Positions 35,839 through 49,203 of a stretch of 64,000 nt of DNA are shown here, in pieces. A program made the position numbers and the translations under genes. Within the stretch, counting starts at the first letter, position 1, and each line of letters opens with the position of its first letter. The stretch lies in NCBI GenBank assembly GCA_963921425.1, contig OY992838.1, positions 2,356,001-2,420,000 of the forward strand, in the 5' to 3' direction. The notes below the pieces were generated by a model that worked only from the letters and a program-made list of their open reading frames with translations, searched no databases and was not told the origin of the DNA. Origin of the DNA: Dryas octopetala (lineage: Eukaryota > Streptophyta > Magnoliopsida > Rosales > Rosaceae).

Positions 35839-37126
35839 GTGAGAGGCTCTAATGCCATCAGAAAACGTCTTAACAAAATGTGATACAAACCACAGTGAAG
35901 ACAACCCTTAATTCTCTGACCATCTTCCGGTCCTCCCTGTACTTACTAACCAAAAAGAGCAAGTCCTCCCAAAACTTATAGCTAAAAAAGGCCTATACTT
36001 TCAGATGGGGAAACGCTAGTACAAAGAAATGTGTTAAAAAAGGAACAAATTCTAACTCAGCACAAAGTCTCACATGAATGGCTCTCGCAAAGCTGTGGGT
36101 AGCTCCAGCTCGGGCTTGAATTCGAAAATAGGGACAAATAGCAGTCGACCATATCTTTGGAAACTTCTTTTAAACTAGCAGGGTCCCACTGCAAAATTAG
36201 GATGAAAATTAATAATATGATTATATGACCACTGCTTGAAAAAAGAACTAAGAAGACGGTACATTTCAGAGGGCTGAATATAGAATGGGTACCTTGGGTG
36301 CAAAGTCTTTGTCTGCCAATCTTGCCCGAATACCCTACAGGCATATAGAAACAAGGAACAATGTAATAGCAGATCAAAAGATGTTCACTAAATGAAAATT
36401 AGAAAACCCCATACCCCATACCTCACAGAAGTAACTAGAACCCATTTTGAAATTCCATTAACAGATAAACGATATTCTCGAGCCAGACACTGATCAAGAA
36501 ATTTTAATCTGCCCTCACGTATCTGAATGCACCAGTGAAAGTCAGGCAGAGTCTCCATAACATTCTAGGGAGTGATAACTCACAGATTGTAAAGAAACTG
36601 TAAAACTTAAAGGGCAGGCTTCTTTTAGTTTCTTGAGGGCTGTTGTGCACCATTCATCATACGAATCAGTAGCTTCCTTTTCCTGACCAATTAATTTATT
36701 TTCATTTCAAAGACATTTACCAAAAGTAAATTCCAGAATGTATTTAAAAAATCATAATAATATATTGGAAAACATTTGGCTTCACGCATTTTGGATAGCA
36801 TTTTTGTGTTATATTTTGTAGTAGTTAATTGTACTACAAGTTCTGGTTTAGCAACAAAATATATTATGCTTACCAAAGCATCAATAATTTCCTCAACTGT
36901 GTCATGGCTGAAGCATCTATCAACAATCTCAAGCCTGAGTCAACATAAAAGAAAGGAGTTAAATCTTGTTGTTATTGCCGCAGTACAGGACATGAACATA
37001 AATTAAGTGCAGAGTAACTGTCCACATCATAATCTCAAAATTAAAATATGTGATAAAAATTTACTTGGAGAGTATACTCCTTCTGTCTGGATAAAGCAGG
37101 TCACCATATTGTGCAAGATATGTTTC
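35839..37126 (-). pseudogene. Truncated, frameshifted copy of the hydrolase-like gene
   Basis: This stretch parallels about 2588-4110, introns and 3' flank included, so it arose by DNA duplication rather than retroposition. Copies of exons 10 to 14 and the end of exon 9 can be read. Two single-base losses break the frame: one in the exon 12 copy (after GISK the reading becomes WVLVTSV instead of RVSNDFCE, near 36440), and one in the exon 14 copy (after KDMVDCY, near 36137). The similarity stops abruptly at about 37126 inside exon 9, where unrelated G/C-rich DNA begins. Exons 1-8 are absent. Neighbouring spacing is also shortened by intron deletions (for example around 36830). Confidence 0.9.
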
Positions 37127-37320
37127 TATAAAGCGGCGAGATCTGGGTGGTGATCTGGCCGCCTAGCTCGCCGGGAAGAGAGAGTCACGGGGAGTGAGTT
37201 GGTCGCGAGGGAAGACAAGAAAGAGAGAGTGAGAAATGAGAGGGAGGAGAGAGTCACGGGGGAAACTGAAAAGTGAAAAGAAAAAGGAAGGAAAGAAAAA
37301 AAAAAGAAAAAAAAAGAAAA

Positions 37321-37545
37321 GGGTTTAGAGTTGATTGGGATTCGGGACCTTTGGAGCTTGGGTAATTAAAAATATATATATATATATTTAGGGTTGATTG
37401 GGGTTTGGAGTCTTTGGGCAATTGAAAAGAAAAAAAAAAGATTTAGAATTGATTGAGGTTTGGAGCCTTTGGGCAATTGAAAAGAAAAAAAAAATATTTA
37501 AGGTTAACTGAGATTTGGTTTGGGGCAGACTGGGGTTTGGTTGGG
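37321..37545. repeat. Minisatellite of about 55-65-bp units
   Basis: Four diverged tandem units built on the pattern TTTAG-GTTGATTGGGGTTTGGAG-CTTTGGGCAATTGAAAAG start near 37321, 37386, 37441 and 37497. They follow a G/C-richer block (37130-37300) with no gene. Origin unknown. Confidence 0.65.
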
Positions 37546-37633
37546 GTATTAACAATTTAAACTTATAACTTTATATAACTACTAACTAGTTTATAACTTT
37601 ATATAAGTTTATATATAACTATATAGATGAGTG

Positions 37634-38031
37634 CTTTAGAACTAATCAGTTAGTAAGATAATATAACGCTAACTATCATTTTGAGCCCACTACACAATGT
37701 AATTTCATAATCTGAACCGTTTATTTTTTAGGTTCTCATTCAAAGATCATCCTTAGAAAAAAAGTAACAAAATCGGAAATCGTTTAGCCAACTATTAGTA
37801 AGCTAATTGTGCTCATGTAAATGGACGAACACAAGTTTTTCAATAAAACATGAAATGATTGTAATGATAATCGAATGGCTAAATGATTTCTGATTTGGTT
37901 AATTTTTTGCAAGGTTAATCTTTGAATGGAAACTTAAAATATGAATAATTTGGATTATGAAATTACATTGTGTAGTGGGCCCAAAATGGTGTTTAGTGTT
38001 ATATTATCTTATTAACTAGTTAGTTCTAGAG
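37634..38031. mobile_element. Palindromic MITE, related to the 29-kb element
   Basis: The left arm (CTTTAGAACTAATCAGTTAG, AAGATAATATAAC, GGGCCCA-like GAGCCCACTACACAATG) is answered by the inverted right arm ending ACTAGTTAGTTCTAGAG. The centre contains AAATCGGAAATCG and GATCATCCTTAG, shared with 29275-29674. The arms are imperfect and no exact target duplication was found. Confidence 0.7.
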
Positions 38032-38569
38032 TATTTTTGTAACTATATATACATAAACAATGTTAGGTATATATAACATTATAGAGTAATTAATAAGTCA
38101 TAATAGACTTAGTGTATATGGTTTATGGTTTAGAAATTAGAATTGTATGCTTGGGTTTTAAGTTTTAACTTATTACAGTGTATATGATATTTAATGGAGT
38201 TTATGGTTTAGAGTATAGAGTATAGGGCATATACCATATACTAAAATTGTATATATATAATATACTAATTTTATTATATAGGGTATAACTAAAATTATAT
38301 ACTAAAACATTATTATATATATAGAATATAGGTCATAGGGTTTAGCTAGGTTAATATTAATTTTATTATCTAAAATGTGTGCAAAAATGTGTATAAAAAT
38401 GGTATAAATATGTATAAAAAGGGTATAAAAATGTGTATATATTTTTTTTAATTGTTCGGTCCGATTTGGTTAAATGGAGTGTGAAATTGGAACTGGTCCG
38501 GTCTAATTTTCTTCCTGATGTTGACTTTTTTTGGTCAACATGATTTTTTTGATTTTTTATCGGTCCGAT

Positions 38570-39261
38570 TAGGGGTGGGTCGGTGTCGGTAACCGAACCG
38601 CCAGCCACATACCGTCGACCGACTGACTAGGGTCGAAATGGGCAAAACGCCAACCGCTGCTGCCACCGACTCTATCGGTGAACCGACTGTCGGTGAAACC
38701 GCAAGTGACGGTCGGATCGGTTCGAAATGGATCCAAACCGACCACCTTAGGGCATCTATTTGGGTGTGGCTGTGCGATGGTTGCAGGACTTGCAGGTTGA
38801 AGAAGAAGAAGAAGCTGCAGCGGCATCTGAGGTTGTCCATCGCGGCGACGGCATCTAAGGTCGTCCATCGCAGCGGCGAGGTTGCAGCAGTCGAAGAAGA
38901 AAGGTCGTCCATCGTGGCGGCGAGGTTGCAGGTTGAAGAAGAAGAAGAAGTTGCTGCGCGCCAGAAACTAGGAGAGGAGAAAAAGAGAAACCAGGAGAGG
39001 AGAAGAAGAAGAAGAAGAAGAAGAAGAAGAAGCTGCTTGCTTCCAAAAACCAAGAGAGAAGAAGAAGATGAAGAAGGGTCGGTCGGTGCGGTTTACTGAC
39101 GGTGTGGGGGTTTAGAAGCCGCCTCCGCCTCCGCCCCCTGTCAGATCGGTTAGAAAACCGCAACCAATGTGTCGGCTCTCGTCGGAGCGGTTGCTGGGCG
39201 GATCGGTCGCGTCGATTTTTCGAGTGCGATTCGATTATAGCGGTATTTCGACCCACCCCTA
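38570..39261. mobile_element. hAT-type MITE with 8-bp target duplication
   Basis: The terminal inverted repeat is TAGGGGTGGGTCG at both ends, and the exact 8-base repeat GGTCCGAT flanks it (38562-38569 and 39262-39269). TAGGGGTG ends and 8-base duplications are characteristic of hAT elements. The 692-bp interior has GAA-type trinucleotide runs (38795-38812, 38934-38950, 39003-39032), which create long open frames on both strands. No transposase. Related to 30093-30561. Confidence 0.88.
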
Positions 39262-39309
39262 GGTCCGATCCAGCCAATTTTTTCGATGCACGGTTTAATA
39301 CCCACCCTA

Positions 39310-39686
39310 CTTTTGACTCTCGGTAGTTGAACACCTGAAACTTTCCTACATGATATTTTTATTTTCAAGTTAATTTTGTTTTTTTTTTCTTTAAAGGATT
39401 TTGTTGTCGAAATTTTTGTTTTTTTCCCCTCTAATTGTTTAGAAATAGCTTGTAAAAGAAAATGAATGCAGACAACTAATTTTATTTGATACCTTTTACA
39501 TATTAGTATATTACATATTTAAAAGATTCATTTCTCCAAAAATATCTCAAAGGGTCAAAGTGTAGACCCCCGTTTTTTGTTGGGCCAACCTTGATAGTTA
39601 AAAATGCCCATGTTGGTTCTTTCACTTTAGTTTCCATCACTAAAAGGCTAAAAGCAGTGTTACAAAATCCAAACCCCTTGAACAAA

Positions 39687-39695
<9 letters not shown>
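39310..39695. repeat. Direct repeat copy B
   Basis: Second copy of the 34497-34894 segment, with an extra stretch (CACTAAAAGGCTAAAAGCAG near 39640) absent from copy A. It starts about 50 bases after the hAT element. Confidence 0.85.

Positions 39696-39735
<40 letters not shown>
39696..39735. repeat. (GA)n microsatellite
   Basis: GA run at the end of direct repeat B; copy A has only a short GA run at the matching place (34889-34899), so the tract expanded or shrank after duplication. Confidence 0.95.
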
Positions 39736-39739
<4 letters not shown>

Positions 39740-41198
39740 AATCCGCCTCCCAGTACATATCAGAATTTTGTTAGATTCTATTACAAAGTATATTGTTGAA
39801 TGAAGAAAATCAAATAAAGGTCACAAGAGCCTGTCACGGTAGCACAGATCAGTCTCTCTGTAGGGTGAAAACCAAGAGATGCCCAAGTTGAAACTACTTG
39901 GGTTAAATTGATCTACCCACCCAAAACAACCTGTTTGATTGTAACAAATTCATACTTGGTGAAAGTGAAACATAAGATACTTGAAAAATTTCTACAAATA
40001 ACATTCTAAATTCAAAACCATCCCCGTCATCGGTCATCCTCACCATTATCATACAGTCATAATACATACAAATAGATGAACTACCAAATTTCTGTTGGTC
40101 AACATGCCACAAAGACTTTCCCTGTCAAAACATTATCATTCATGAAGCAACTTAAAAAACCAAGGGATCAATTATTTCAATGCCTTGGAGGACCAACCAA
40201 CATCTCCCCATGAAAGGCCTAATAAGATGCTAATACATTCCTCCTGTGGATTGTCAAGATATTTTTACTCATCAAATGGGTAAAAATATGAAAACATGTA
40301 CTGTGAAAGAAGAAAACTGAAAAGCTCCATACAGACAACGGATGACAGCTCATTACAGACATGAGTATATCTGGTCTCAGCAATCCTGTAGAAAGAAAGT
40401 CGAATAAAAAAAGAATGGTCAAAAGAAGATTAAACTTAAATCCCTTGAAAATTGGTAAAAAAGGAACAAATTCATATCCAATACTTCCAATCTAAAGGAA
40501 AGGGTGCACAACTCCATGTTAGAAGACAAGGGAATAATGAGAAAAAATAGGCCTTACTTGAAAACAATTATTAACGTTGGAAATAACGTGTGTGCGCGCA
40601 CGCGTGTGTGTGATAAATTTCCTCAAAAGTTATAAAGTTCCAGTAAATATTACACCATGTATTTCCAGATCAGCTTTGAATTATTCAATTCACATTGGTA
40701 TTAATAGTAATTAGTAATCCTCCCAAATGCTAGGGATCAACATAAGAAAGATTCGGTATAAAATTGGTTGATAAGGGAAAATGTTTCACATTGGTACCCA
40801 ATTCAATAAAAATAATTTTGAAAAGACTACTAATAACAATATTTATTTCTCATATATGGTTACTCCAATAATGATAACTATACTAATTAGAAAATCATCA
40901 ATACTGGCATATTGAATTACAAGTAACAATTAAGGTTATAAAGTACCAAATCCTTGTTCTTTCCCATTTTGAGTGAGCAATGTATATAGAGACTTTACAA
41001 AAGTAGCTAGGCAAGTAAGGCTATACTAATGTAGGCCAACATTGGCATGGGCACCTAATGTCTAGAGTTTTCAAAACTCTGTAATATTAAAAACTAGAGT
41101 ATCATAATGAACGTGAAACAATTGAAATAATTGTGGGAAATTATATTATAATCTGAATAAGACTGAAACAACTAACTTTACCAGGAAAAGTAAGGAAA
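39736..41198. other. Region downstream of C1D, no gene seen
   Basis: Only the 3' flank of the minus-strand C1D gene is expected here. An alternating purine-pyrimidine tract, CGTGTGTGCGCGCACGCGTG onward, occupies 40587-40612. No coding sequence is supported. Confidence 0.4.
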
Positions 41199-42640
41199 TC
41201 AGCCCATATGCAGGTCATCATCATCTGAAGACTCAACCCGTAGAGGTCCCTTAAGACCATCTACATTATCACCAAGAAGCTCGCGAGATGCTTTCTCGAG
41301 AAATTCCTTGGCAGCAGACTGAACTGATCGTTTATTAGGTGATTCATACTTCCTCTTCTTTGGAACATTCCTCTCCAGATACTTAATCTTTGGCCCATCT
41401 CCTCTACTGATGTCTCTCATGCTTTGCTTCTGATCTAAACAAAATCAACAATGCTTGAGTGAATATCAAGGTGTGTAAAAGTCATGATCTTGACATAAAA
41501 GGTAAATGATCACCTACCTGGGGTGAGGTCTGGCAAAGAATGCTCAATGAAACGGGTCGCTGCCTGATAGTTTAAAGTAGTAGATGGTCGCAACGGTGCT
41601 TGAACAAAATCAATTTGTCAAATGTAAAGACTATAAAACCCCACCAATCAAAGAAGCATGGTAAATACAAAATGAAAATTTGCAAACAATTTGATATCTG
41701 AAACAGATAACTTGAGTTACAGCAATCGCCATCCATCCATCATATATGTCATATGAAGCAATAGTGCATCACTTTCCTTCTTGTATACAGCATTACTTGA
41801 GCATGCTAAGCACAGTCGTTCACGCGCACGTGGGAAACTGGCAGCCATTTATCAATGTGGGTCCACCTAAATCACTGTCACCCACGTGCATGTAAGCGAC
41901 TGTGCTTATAATAACTATGAGACAACAATTTACAAGGGGGACTATCAATACTGGAACTTCCAAATAAGAGTATATACCTTTACTCAAATCTATGAACCGC
42001 TCTAGCTTCTCCTGATACAATCTCAACCTCTCCTACATGAATGGGACAAGGAAAAGAAAAGTTAATGTATCCAACTTCTTTTGATAAAACAATTAAGCAA
42101 ACCATGCAATCCCAAAATTATGAGGTAATATACCCTCACATGCATAAACCCAGAAACAATATCCAAAATGGACAAGCCACAACCAGTAAATGTTTAAAAT
42201 GTAGCTACAATTGTGGCCAAAAAAACAACTTCAAGAATTAGATAAAAATACAATAATTAGCAAACCTACAAGCTCAGTTTTGACGGGATGGTCATCTGGG
42301 TCTACTCCATTACACCTCAACCTCACTGGAAAACAAAAGAGAAATCAACTAAAACCAACAACTAATTCACAAAGAAAGACATAAAAAATCACAATCAAAT
42401 GGGAATTAATCCAAAATTGAGTAAAAGGGAAACCAAAGACATACACGCGAACAGGGTCGTAGTGGCCTTGGCGAACAAGAGCAGCGACTGAGCTCGCTCG
42501 ATAGGCGGCATTTCGGCGAGGAGGTCTGGGTCGGAGAGAGACAAGAATTGTTGCAAGTGGGGTCGTACTTGTTCAACATGGGCCAAGGTTCTGTTCACTG
42601 ATCCCATCACTGAATCTGGTACTACCTTGCTTCCTTCCAT
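41199..42640 (-). CDS. C1D: C1D family nuclear exosome-associated protein (Sas10/C1D)
   Basis: Five exons: 42640-42445, 42325-42270, 42032-41978, 41598-41518, 41434-41199; 624 nt, 207 aa. The Sas10/Utp3/C1D domain covers the N-terminal half (HVEQVRPHLQQFLSLSDPDL, LLFAKATTTLFALRLRCNGV, DDHPVKTELERLRLYQEKLE), then a short linker and a basic tail (NVPKKRKYESPNKRSVQSAA) with a nuclear-import look, ending in an acidic SSDDDDLHMG. C1D/Rrp47 proteins bind structured RNA and hold Rrp6 on the nuclear exosome for rRNA and snoRNA trimming. The start MEGSKVVPDS was chosen over an in-frame ATG at 42694, whose extra residues look like leader. The gene lies head to head with the Pack-MULE at 42990. Confidence 0.9.
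41807..41908. repeat. 102-bp hairpin in C1D intron 3
   Basis: Arms of 28 bases (41807-41834 and 41881-41908) are inverted copies with a few mismatches; each contains a CACGTG-type core (GCACGTGGG / CCCACGTGC). It may be a very small MITE. No flanking duplication was defined. Confidence 0.65.
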
Positions 42641-42989
42641 TGTTCTATGACTCTGTGACACAAAAATGAAGAAGAATCTCAAAGAGTGTGACAACTTAGA
42701 CAGTGAATATTCTCAGACACTCTCTCTCTATGAACCTTTTGGGGGCGCTAGGGCTTTGTGTGCTTGGATTCTCTGGAAACAGGCTTATGGCGGCAGTTCA
42801 GAGGATTTTAATCCGGTTCTCGTTTGCCACGACAAGGATGACTCACAACTCACAGACCTTTTTCTTTTTATCTTATTTTTTTATTAAATTTTTATTTTCC
42901 ACTCTTATCTCATATATATATTGTCTTCTAATTTTTATTTTAAACCAAATTTAACAATAATTTTTATAATTCATTAAGACATACACTAA

Positions 42990-43838
<849 letters not shown>

Positions 43839-43848
43839 CATACACTAA

Positions 43849-44672
43849 TGGTATGTGATTTTAACTTTCATAGACTTTTTATTTTTTTATTTTTTTATCA
43901 AGACAATATTTGAAGATTTAACTTGAAACCTCAAATATAATAGGTAAATTTTCTTAATTATTATAACTTGAACTCTAAAGTCTCTAATGTAATCAGTAAA
44001 TCTTTTTAATTATGACAGTATGAGCTTTTTGCAATTTTTTTTTTATAAAAGAAACATTTAACAATTTAAAGAAAATATCTATGAACAGTATATAGATTTA
44101 AAGATAAATTAGAAAACTAATGACTATGACGCTAGTTTTTTTTGTAGAAAGAGATTTTATGTTCAAATCTTATCGATGATTAATTAAAAAAATTAGTTAG
44201 AAAATATATTTCTAAATTGACAAAAGTAGATAATATAATTTCCACCTAATTATGAAATAAAAATTGATATTTCATGTTATTTCCTTTTTTTTTTGCTAAG
44301 AATTTTAATACCCTTTTCTCTTGATTATTGTTTATCGAGAAAAAGGAAAAAGAATTTGGAGCCAAACAAAAGAACGCAATATCCAAAACCACCCATCCAC
44401 CACACCAAATATGCGATTACATTACATCCCTACAGCCATGGAGTACCCAATTAACAATAGCTTCTCCAAATTCAAAAGCTGACTGCTACGAGCCATACTC
44501 GATTCCATCTTGTACCATAGCAGCAAAGCAAGCCTTCAGCTTTCTTTCTTTCTCTCTCACACACACAACGGAAAGTACATGCCATTTCTTCTGTGAACAA
44601 AATGCACATGCCGTCTTTGATTTCTGTGAGTTACTCACTTATGCTCATTCATTAGTTCATAATATATTCTCT
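43849..44672. other. Upstream region and leader of PGR3
   Basis: AT-rich to about 44340, then more mixed sequence with a CTTTCTTTCTCTCTCACACA stretch near 44540. The PGR3 frame is open from 44328, but this part reads unlike a transit peptide and is taken as leader. Confidence 0.4.
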
Positions 44673-47600
44673 ATGGCACTGTTGATAGTCTGCTCTTCAA
44701 GTATGTGCTGCAGTAGTATCAATTACAGTCTTGCTTTTACTGACCGTAGGATATTTGCTATAAGCCATACTGGTTCTTTAAAAGAAAGGAACTGTGGAAA
44801 GTTGAAGGTTTGGACATGTGGGTCTTTGGGGAACTTGTATAGAAAGAGGAAAAAACGGATGGGTTTTTGTGGGTTTTCGATGAAAAGGCCACAGGAGGTG
44901 GTGGTGGTGAAGAAAAAGCCAAAAAATGCAGTGTCTTCTGAGGAAGTTGTGACTGTTCTGAGGTCGATTTCGGACCTGAATTCTGCTTTTTCTTACTTTA
45001 AGTCAATTGCTGAGTTGCCTAGTGTTGTTCACACCACTGAAACTTGCAATTACATGCTTGAAGTCTTGAGGGTTCATAAGAGGGTGAAGGATATGGCTTT
45101 TGTGTTTGATTTAATGCAAAAGCAGATCATAAATAGGAGTTTGGACACTTACCTTACTATATTTAAGGGTCTTGATATAAGAGGTGGGATTCGACAAGCA
45201 CCATCTGCTCTTGAAACTATGCGAAAAGCTGGGTTTATCTTGAATGCGTATTCATACAATGGGTTGATCTATATGCTTATTCAGTCTGGGTATTGTAGGG
45301 AGGCTTTGGAGGTGTATGAAAGAGTGGTGTCAGAAGGGATTAAGCCTAGCCTGAAGACTTACTCAGCACTTATGGTGGCATTGGGAAAGAGAAGGGATAT
45401 TAAAACTGTTATGGGATTGCTAAAAGAGATGGAAAGTTTGGGACTGAGGCCTAATGTTTATACTTTTACTATATGCATTAGAGTACTTGGGAGGGCTGGG
45501 AAAATTGATGAGGCATATGAAATTTTCAAGAGAATGGATGAGGAGGGATGTGGCCCGGATGTTATCACTTATACAGTTCTCATTGATGCTCTTTGTAATG
45601 CAGGTAAACTTGATAATGCCAAAGAGTTGTTTGCAAAAATGAAAGCCAGTGGTCATAAACCTGACCAAGTAACCTACATTACTCTGCTGGACAAGTTTAG
45701 TGACTGTAAAGACTTGGAGACAGTGAAAGAATTTTGGAGTCAAATGGAAGCTGATGGATATGCTCCTGATGTGGTTACTTTCACCATACTTGTTGAAGCT
45801 TTTTGCAAAGCCGGAAATGTCGAAGAAGCGTTTAATACGTTGGACATCATGAGGAAACAAGGGGTGTCACCAAATCTTCATACTTACAACACGTTAATTT
45901 GTGGACTTCTGCGGTTATGTAGGTTGGATGAGGCATTGAAACTTTTCAATAGTATGGAATCTCTAGGTGTTGCACCTACTGCTTACACATACATCCTTTT
46001 CATTGACTACTATGGAAAATGTGGTAACTCTGGAAAAGCTATTGAGGCATTTGAGAGGATGAAAGCTAGAGGCATTGTTCCTAATATTGTTGCGTGTAAT
46101 GCATCTTTGTATGGTCTTGCTGAAGAGGGTAGACTTCAAGAAGCGCAACATATTTATAATGAGCTCGTATATAGTGGGCTTTCCCCAGATTCAGTAACTT
46201 ATAACATGATGATGAAGTGCTATAGTAAGGTGGGGAAAATAGATGAAGCCATCAAGTTACTCTCAGAGATGAAAAGAAATGGGTGCGAAGCAGATGTAAT
46301 TATAGTTAATTCTTTGATTGACATGCTTTACAAGGCTGACCGAGTAGATGAAGCATGGGAAATGTTTTACAGAATGAAGGAAATGGAGCTCACTCCAACA
46401 GTTGTGACCTACAACACGTTACTCGCTGCATTAGGGAAAGAAGGTCAAGTCCAAAAAACCATTGAAATGTTCGAGAATATGACTGAACAAGGGTGTCCTC
46501 CAAACACAATAACTTTCAACACACTCCTAAATTGCCTTTGCAAGAATGATGAGGTTAATTTGGCCTTGAAAATGCTTTGCACAATGACCGCAATGAATTG
46601 CAGTCCTGATGTTTTGACGTATAACACTATAATATATGGCTTCATCAGAGAAAACAGAATTAGTTATGCTTTCTGGTTCTTTCATCAGATGAAGAAATCA
46701 CTATTTCCTGATCAAATAACATTGTGCACCCTCCTTCCCGGCTTAGTAAAGGATGGGCGCATTGAGGATGCTTTCAAAATTGCTGAGGACTTCATAAATC
46801 AGGTTTGGGTTCAAGCAGACAGACCTTTTTGGGAAGATTTGATGGGAGGGATTTTGATTGAAGCTGAAATTGACAGAGCCATTTTATTTGCTGAAAGGCT
46901 GGTATCTGAGAGGATTTGCCTAAATGACTCTGTAATGATACCTCTAATCAGAGTTTTGTGTACGCGTAGGAAAGCTCTTGATGCTCAAAACTTATTTGAG
47001 AAATTTACTAAAACTTTCGGAATTAAGCCAACACTAGAAGCATATAACTGTTTGATTGAATGGCTTCTTAAAGACCGCTCCACTGAAAGAGCTTGGGATC
47101 TATTCAAGGAGATGAAAAATGCTGGTTGTGCCCCTGATGTATTCACCTACAACTTGTTACTTGATGCTCATGGGAAGTCTGGGAACATCACTGAACTCTT
47201 CGAATTGTACGAGGAGATGATTTGTAGGGGATGCAAGCCTAACACCATAACCCACAATATAGTAATCTCCAGTCTTGTGAAATCTGATAGTCTAAATAGG
47301 GCTATAGATCTATATTATGATCTTGTAAGTAGTGATTTCTCTCCCTCACCTTGTACATATGGCCCTCTCATAGATGGACTTTTCAAGTCAGGAAGACTAG
47401 AGGAAGCAATGCATTTCTTTGAGGAGATGGCGCACTATGGATGCAAGCCTAATTGTGCTATTTTCAATATTGTTATAAATGGCTTTGCGAAAACAGGTGA
47501 TGTGGAAACTGCTTGTGACTTGTTTAGAAGGATGATTAAAGAAGGTATAAGACCAGACTTGAAGTCTTACACCATTCTTGTGGATTGCCTCTGCCAGGCA

Positions 47601-48014
47601 GGGAGAGTGGATGATGCTCTGCACTATTTTGAGGAGTTAAAACAAAGCGGCATTGATCCTGACTCAATTTCCTACAACCTTATGATTAATGGACTTGGAA
47701 GATCACAGAGGGTAGAGGAAGCTCTCACTCTTTATGATGAAATGCGGACTAGAGGAATTACTCCTGATCTTTACACATACAATTCATTAATACTCAATCT
47801 TGGACTTGCTGGAATGGTAGAACAAGCAGGGAGGATTTACGAAGAACTACAACTTGTGGGTCTTGAACCTGATGTATTTACCTACAATGCTCTCATTCGA
47901 CTGTATAGCACGTCTGGAAACCCAGATCATGCTTATGCAATCTACAAGAACATGATGGTCGGGGGCTGCAGCCCCAATGTAGGAACATTTGCACAGCTTC
48001 CTAATCAAACTTAA
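44673..48014 (+). CDS. PGR3: PGR3-type chloroplast pentatricopeptide repeat protein
   Basis: Single-exon gene of 1113 aa, matching the length of Arabidopsis PGR3 (At4g31850). The start [20 protein letters not shown] agrees with PGR3 and gives a Ser/Cys-rich chloroplast transit peptide. P-class PPR units of 35 residues follow back to back from about residue 150 to the end (more than twenty), with repeated cores such as [36 protein letters not shown] and [19 protein letters not shown] less regular stretch near residues 720-770 ([15 protein letters not shown]) interrupts them. No DYW or SMR domain is present. PGR3 binds the petL leader and ndhA region to stabilise and translate chloroplast mRNAs, which supports cytochrome b6f and NDH complexes. 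An alternative in-frame start at 44328 adds 115 residues but is not favoured. Confidence 0.95.
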   Translation: MALLIVCSSSMCCSSINYSLAFTDRRIFAISHTGSLKERNCGKLKVWTCGSLGNLYRKRKKRMGFCGFSMKRPQEVVVVKKKPKNAVSSEEVVTVLRSISDLNSAFSYFKSIAELPSVVHTTETCNYMLEVLRVHKRVKDMAFVFDLMQKQIINRSLDTYLTIFKGLDIRGGIRQAPSALETMRKAGFILNAYSYNGLIYMLIQSGYCREALEVYERVVSEGIKPSLKTYSALMVALGKRRDIKTVMGLLKEMESLGLRPNVYTFTICIRVLGRAGKIDEAYEIFKRMDEEGCGPDVITYTVLIDALCNAGKLDNAKELFAKMKASGHKPDQVTYITLLDKFSDCKDLETVKEFWSQMEADGYAPDVVTFTILVEAFCKAGNVEEAFNTLDIMRKQGVSPNLHTYNTLICGLLRLCRLDEALKLFNSMESLGVAPTAYTYILFIDYYGKCGNSGKAIEAFERMKARGIVPNIVACNASLYGLAEEGRLQEAQHIYNELVYSGLSPDSVTYNMMMKCYSKVGKIDEAIKLLSEMKRNGCEADVIIVNSLIDMLYKADRVDEAWEMFYRMKEMELTPTVVTYNTLLAALGKEGQVQKTIEMFENMTEQGCPPNTITFNTLLNCLCKNDEVNLALKMLCTMTAMNCSPDVLTYNTIIYGFIRENRISYAFWFFHQMKKSLFPDQITLCTLLPGLVKDGRIEDAFKIAEDFINQVWVQADRPFWEDLMGGILIEAEIDRAILFAERLVSERICLNDSVMIPLIRVLCTRRKALDAQNLFEKFTKTFGIKPTLEAYNCLIEWLLKDRSTERAWDLFKEMKNAGCAPDVFTYNLLLDAHGKSGNITELFELYEEMICRGCKPNTITHNIVISSLVKSDSLNRAIDLYYDLVSSDFSPSPCTYGPLIDGLFKSGRLEEAMHFFEEMAHYGCKPNCAIFNIVINGFAKTGDVETACDLFRRMIKEGIRPDLKSYTILVDCLCQAGRVDDALHYFEELKQSGIDPDSISYNLMINGLGRSQRVEEALTLYDEMRTRGITPDLYTYNSLILNLGLAGMVEQAGRIYEELQLVGLEPDVFTYNALIRLYSTSGNPDHAYAIYKNMMVGGCSPNVGTFAQLPNQT

Positions 48015-49203
48015 CTTATCTCTGTATCTGAGGTATGTGGTAGTACTTTTTTTTTTTTTTTTTTCTTTCTTAAACCCTTGTATCATCTAGAAACCTATCA
48101 CTGAAAATTTACTTCCAAAAGCATCGTTTTGGGGTTTTTTCTCAAACTTCTATCTGCACTCAACTTTTTTCAGGTTGTTTTACCCCAATCACAGTTGATG
48201 ATCTTGGTGATGACCAAGCGCATACAAATTCAATTTTGGTGGTGTTGACTATTGTTCATCTGAGCCTAGATGTGTATTTACATGGAAGTAACATGTTATG
48301 GATGTCTTCCAAGTTATTTGTGATTACCGCCTGTATACTCTATAAGGTTCCTGTTACATATAGTGTAAATGCTGTATCTATATTATCTTTTTCCTACCTG
48401 CTATGTTCAAATATACTGTTTCCGTCATCGTTTTGTAATGGTCATAACAAATTATTATATGGAGCTAATGCATATATGATGCATCAAAATATGAATACAT
48501 TATGAAATATCATCTTTCTGAGATTGTTTTGTGAAGATTAATTGGAAGAGTTTCGCTTGTCCCCTCTACAAGATAATGAATGTCTCACCAAAGATGACAT
48601 GAAAAGTGATAAACTGGTATGAAAGTATTGCGAAGTGGATTCCATCGTAGGCATCTGTGAAACTGAAGTAGAATGCTGCGTAAATCAAACTTTCAGAATG
48701 TAAATAAAGACGGATTCGTTATCTTTGTGCATCTCCCTTTTTTTTTTTTTTTTTGGCCTGTTTGTGGATCTCCCTTTAACAATGTGCATTTCTCGGTAAT
48801 GAAATTAATGATTTACATGTTATCACTTATCAGGCTCTGGGGTAAAGACCTATTACTGAGGCCACACTATCTCAAGCCAAAGTAGGCACCATATATAACA
48901 ATTGACAAGCTTACACTAACTGTAATCTGTTATATGAATTCACGCAAGTCTAAAATAGAGACCACATGCAATATAGTTCCCTCCAAAGGATTAATCATCA
49001 TCATTATCACCAAGATATCATAAACTTCCATCACACCAAGAACACACGCATAATAAAACCTGAAAACCGATACACAAGTATTTTTAAATTTTTCATTGAA
49101 AAAGGATTGAAAGACGATCACCTCAAGTAAAAAGGTTGAATTGTATTTATCTGTAGCAATGGCAATGACGATTGTATTTTATCCATTACCCAAACAAAGG
49201 AAT
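48015..49203. other. Region between convergent genes, no gene seen
   Basis: This holds the 3' flank of PGR3 (T-run at 48048-48064) and of the minus-strand gene at 49204. The largest frame, 48236-48505, has no recognisable feature and is not supported. Confidence 0.4.

Noticed and set aside
38535..39334. Long frames on both strands (up to 172 codons)
   Set aside because: They arise from GAA/TTC repeats inside the hAT MITE; residues are Leu or Glu/Arg runs with no domain.
44328..44672. Upstream 115-codon extension of PGR3
   Set aside because: The inner Met (44673) matches PGR3 start and transit peptide; the extension looks like leader.
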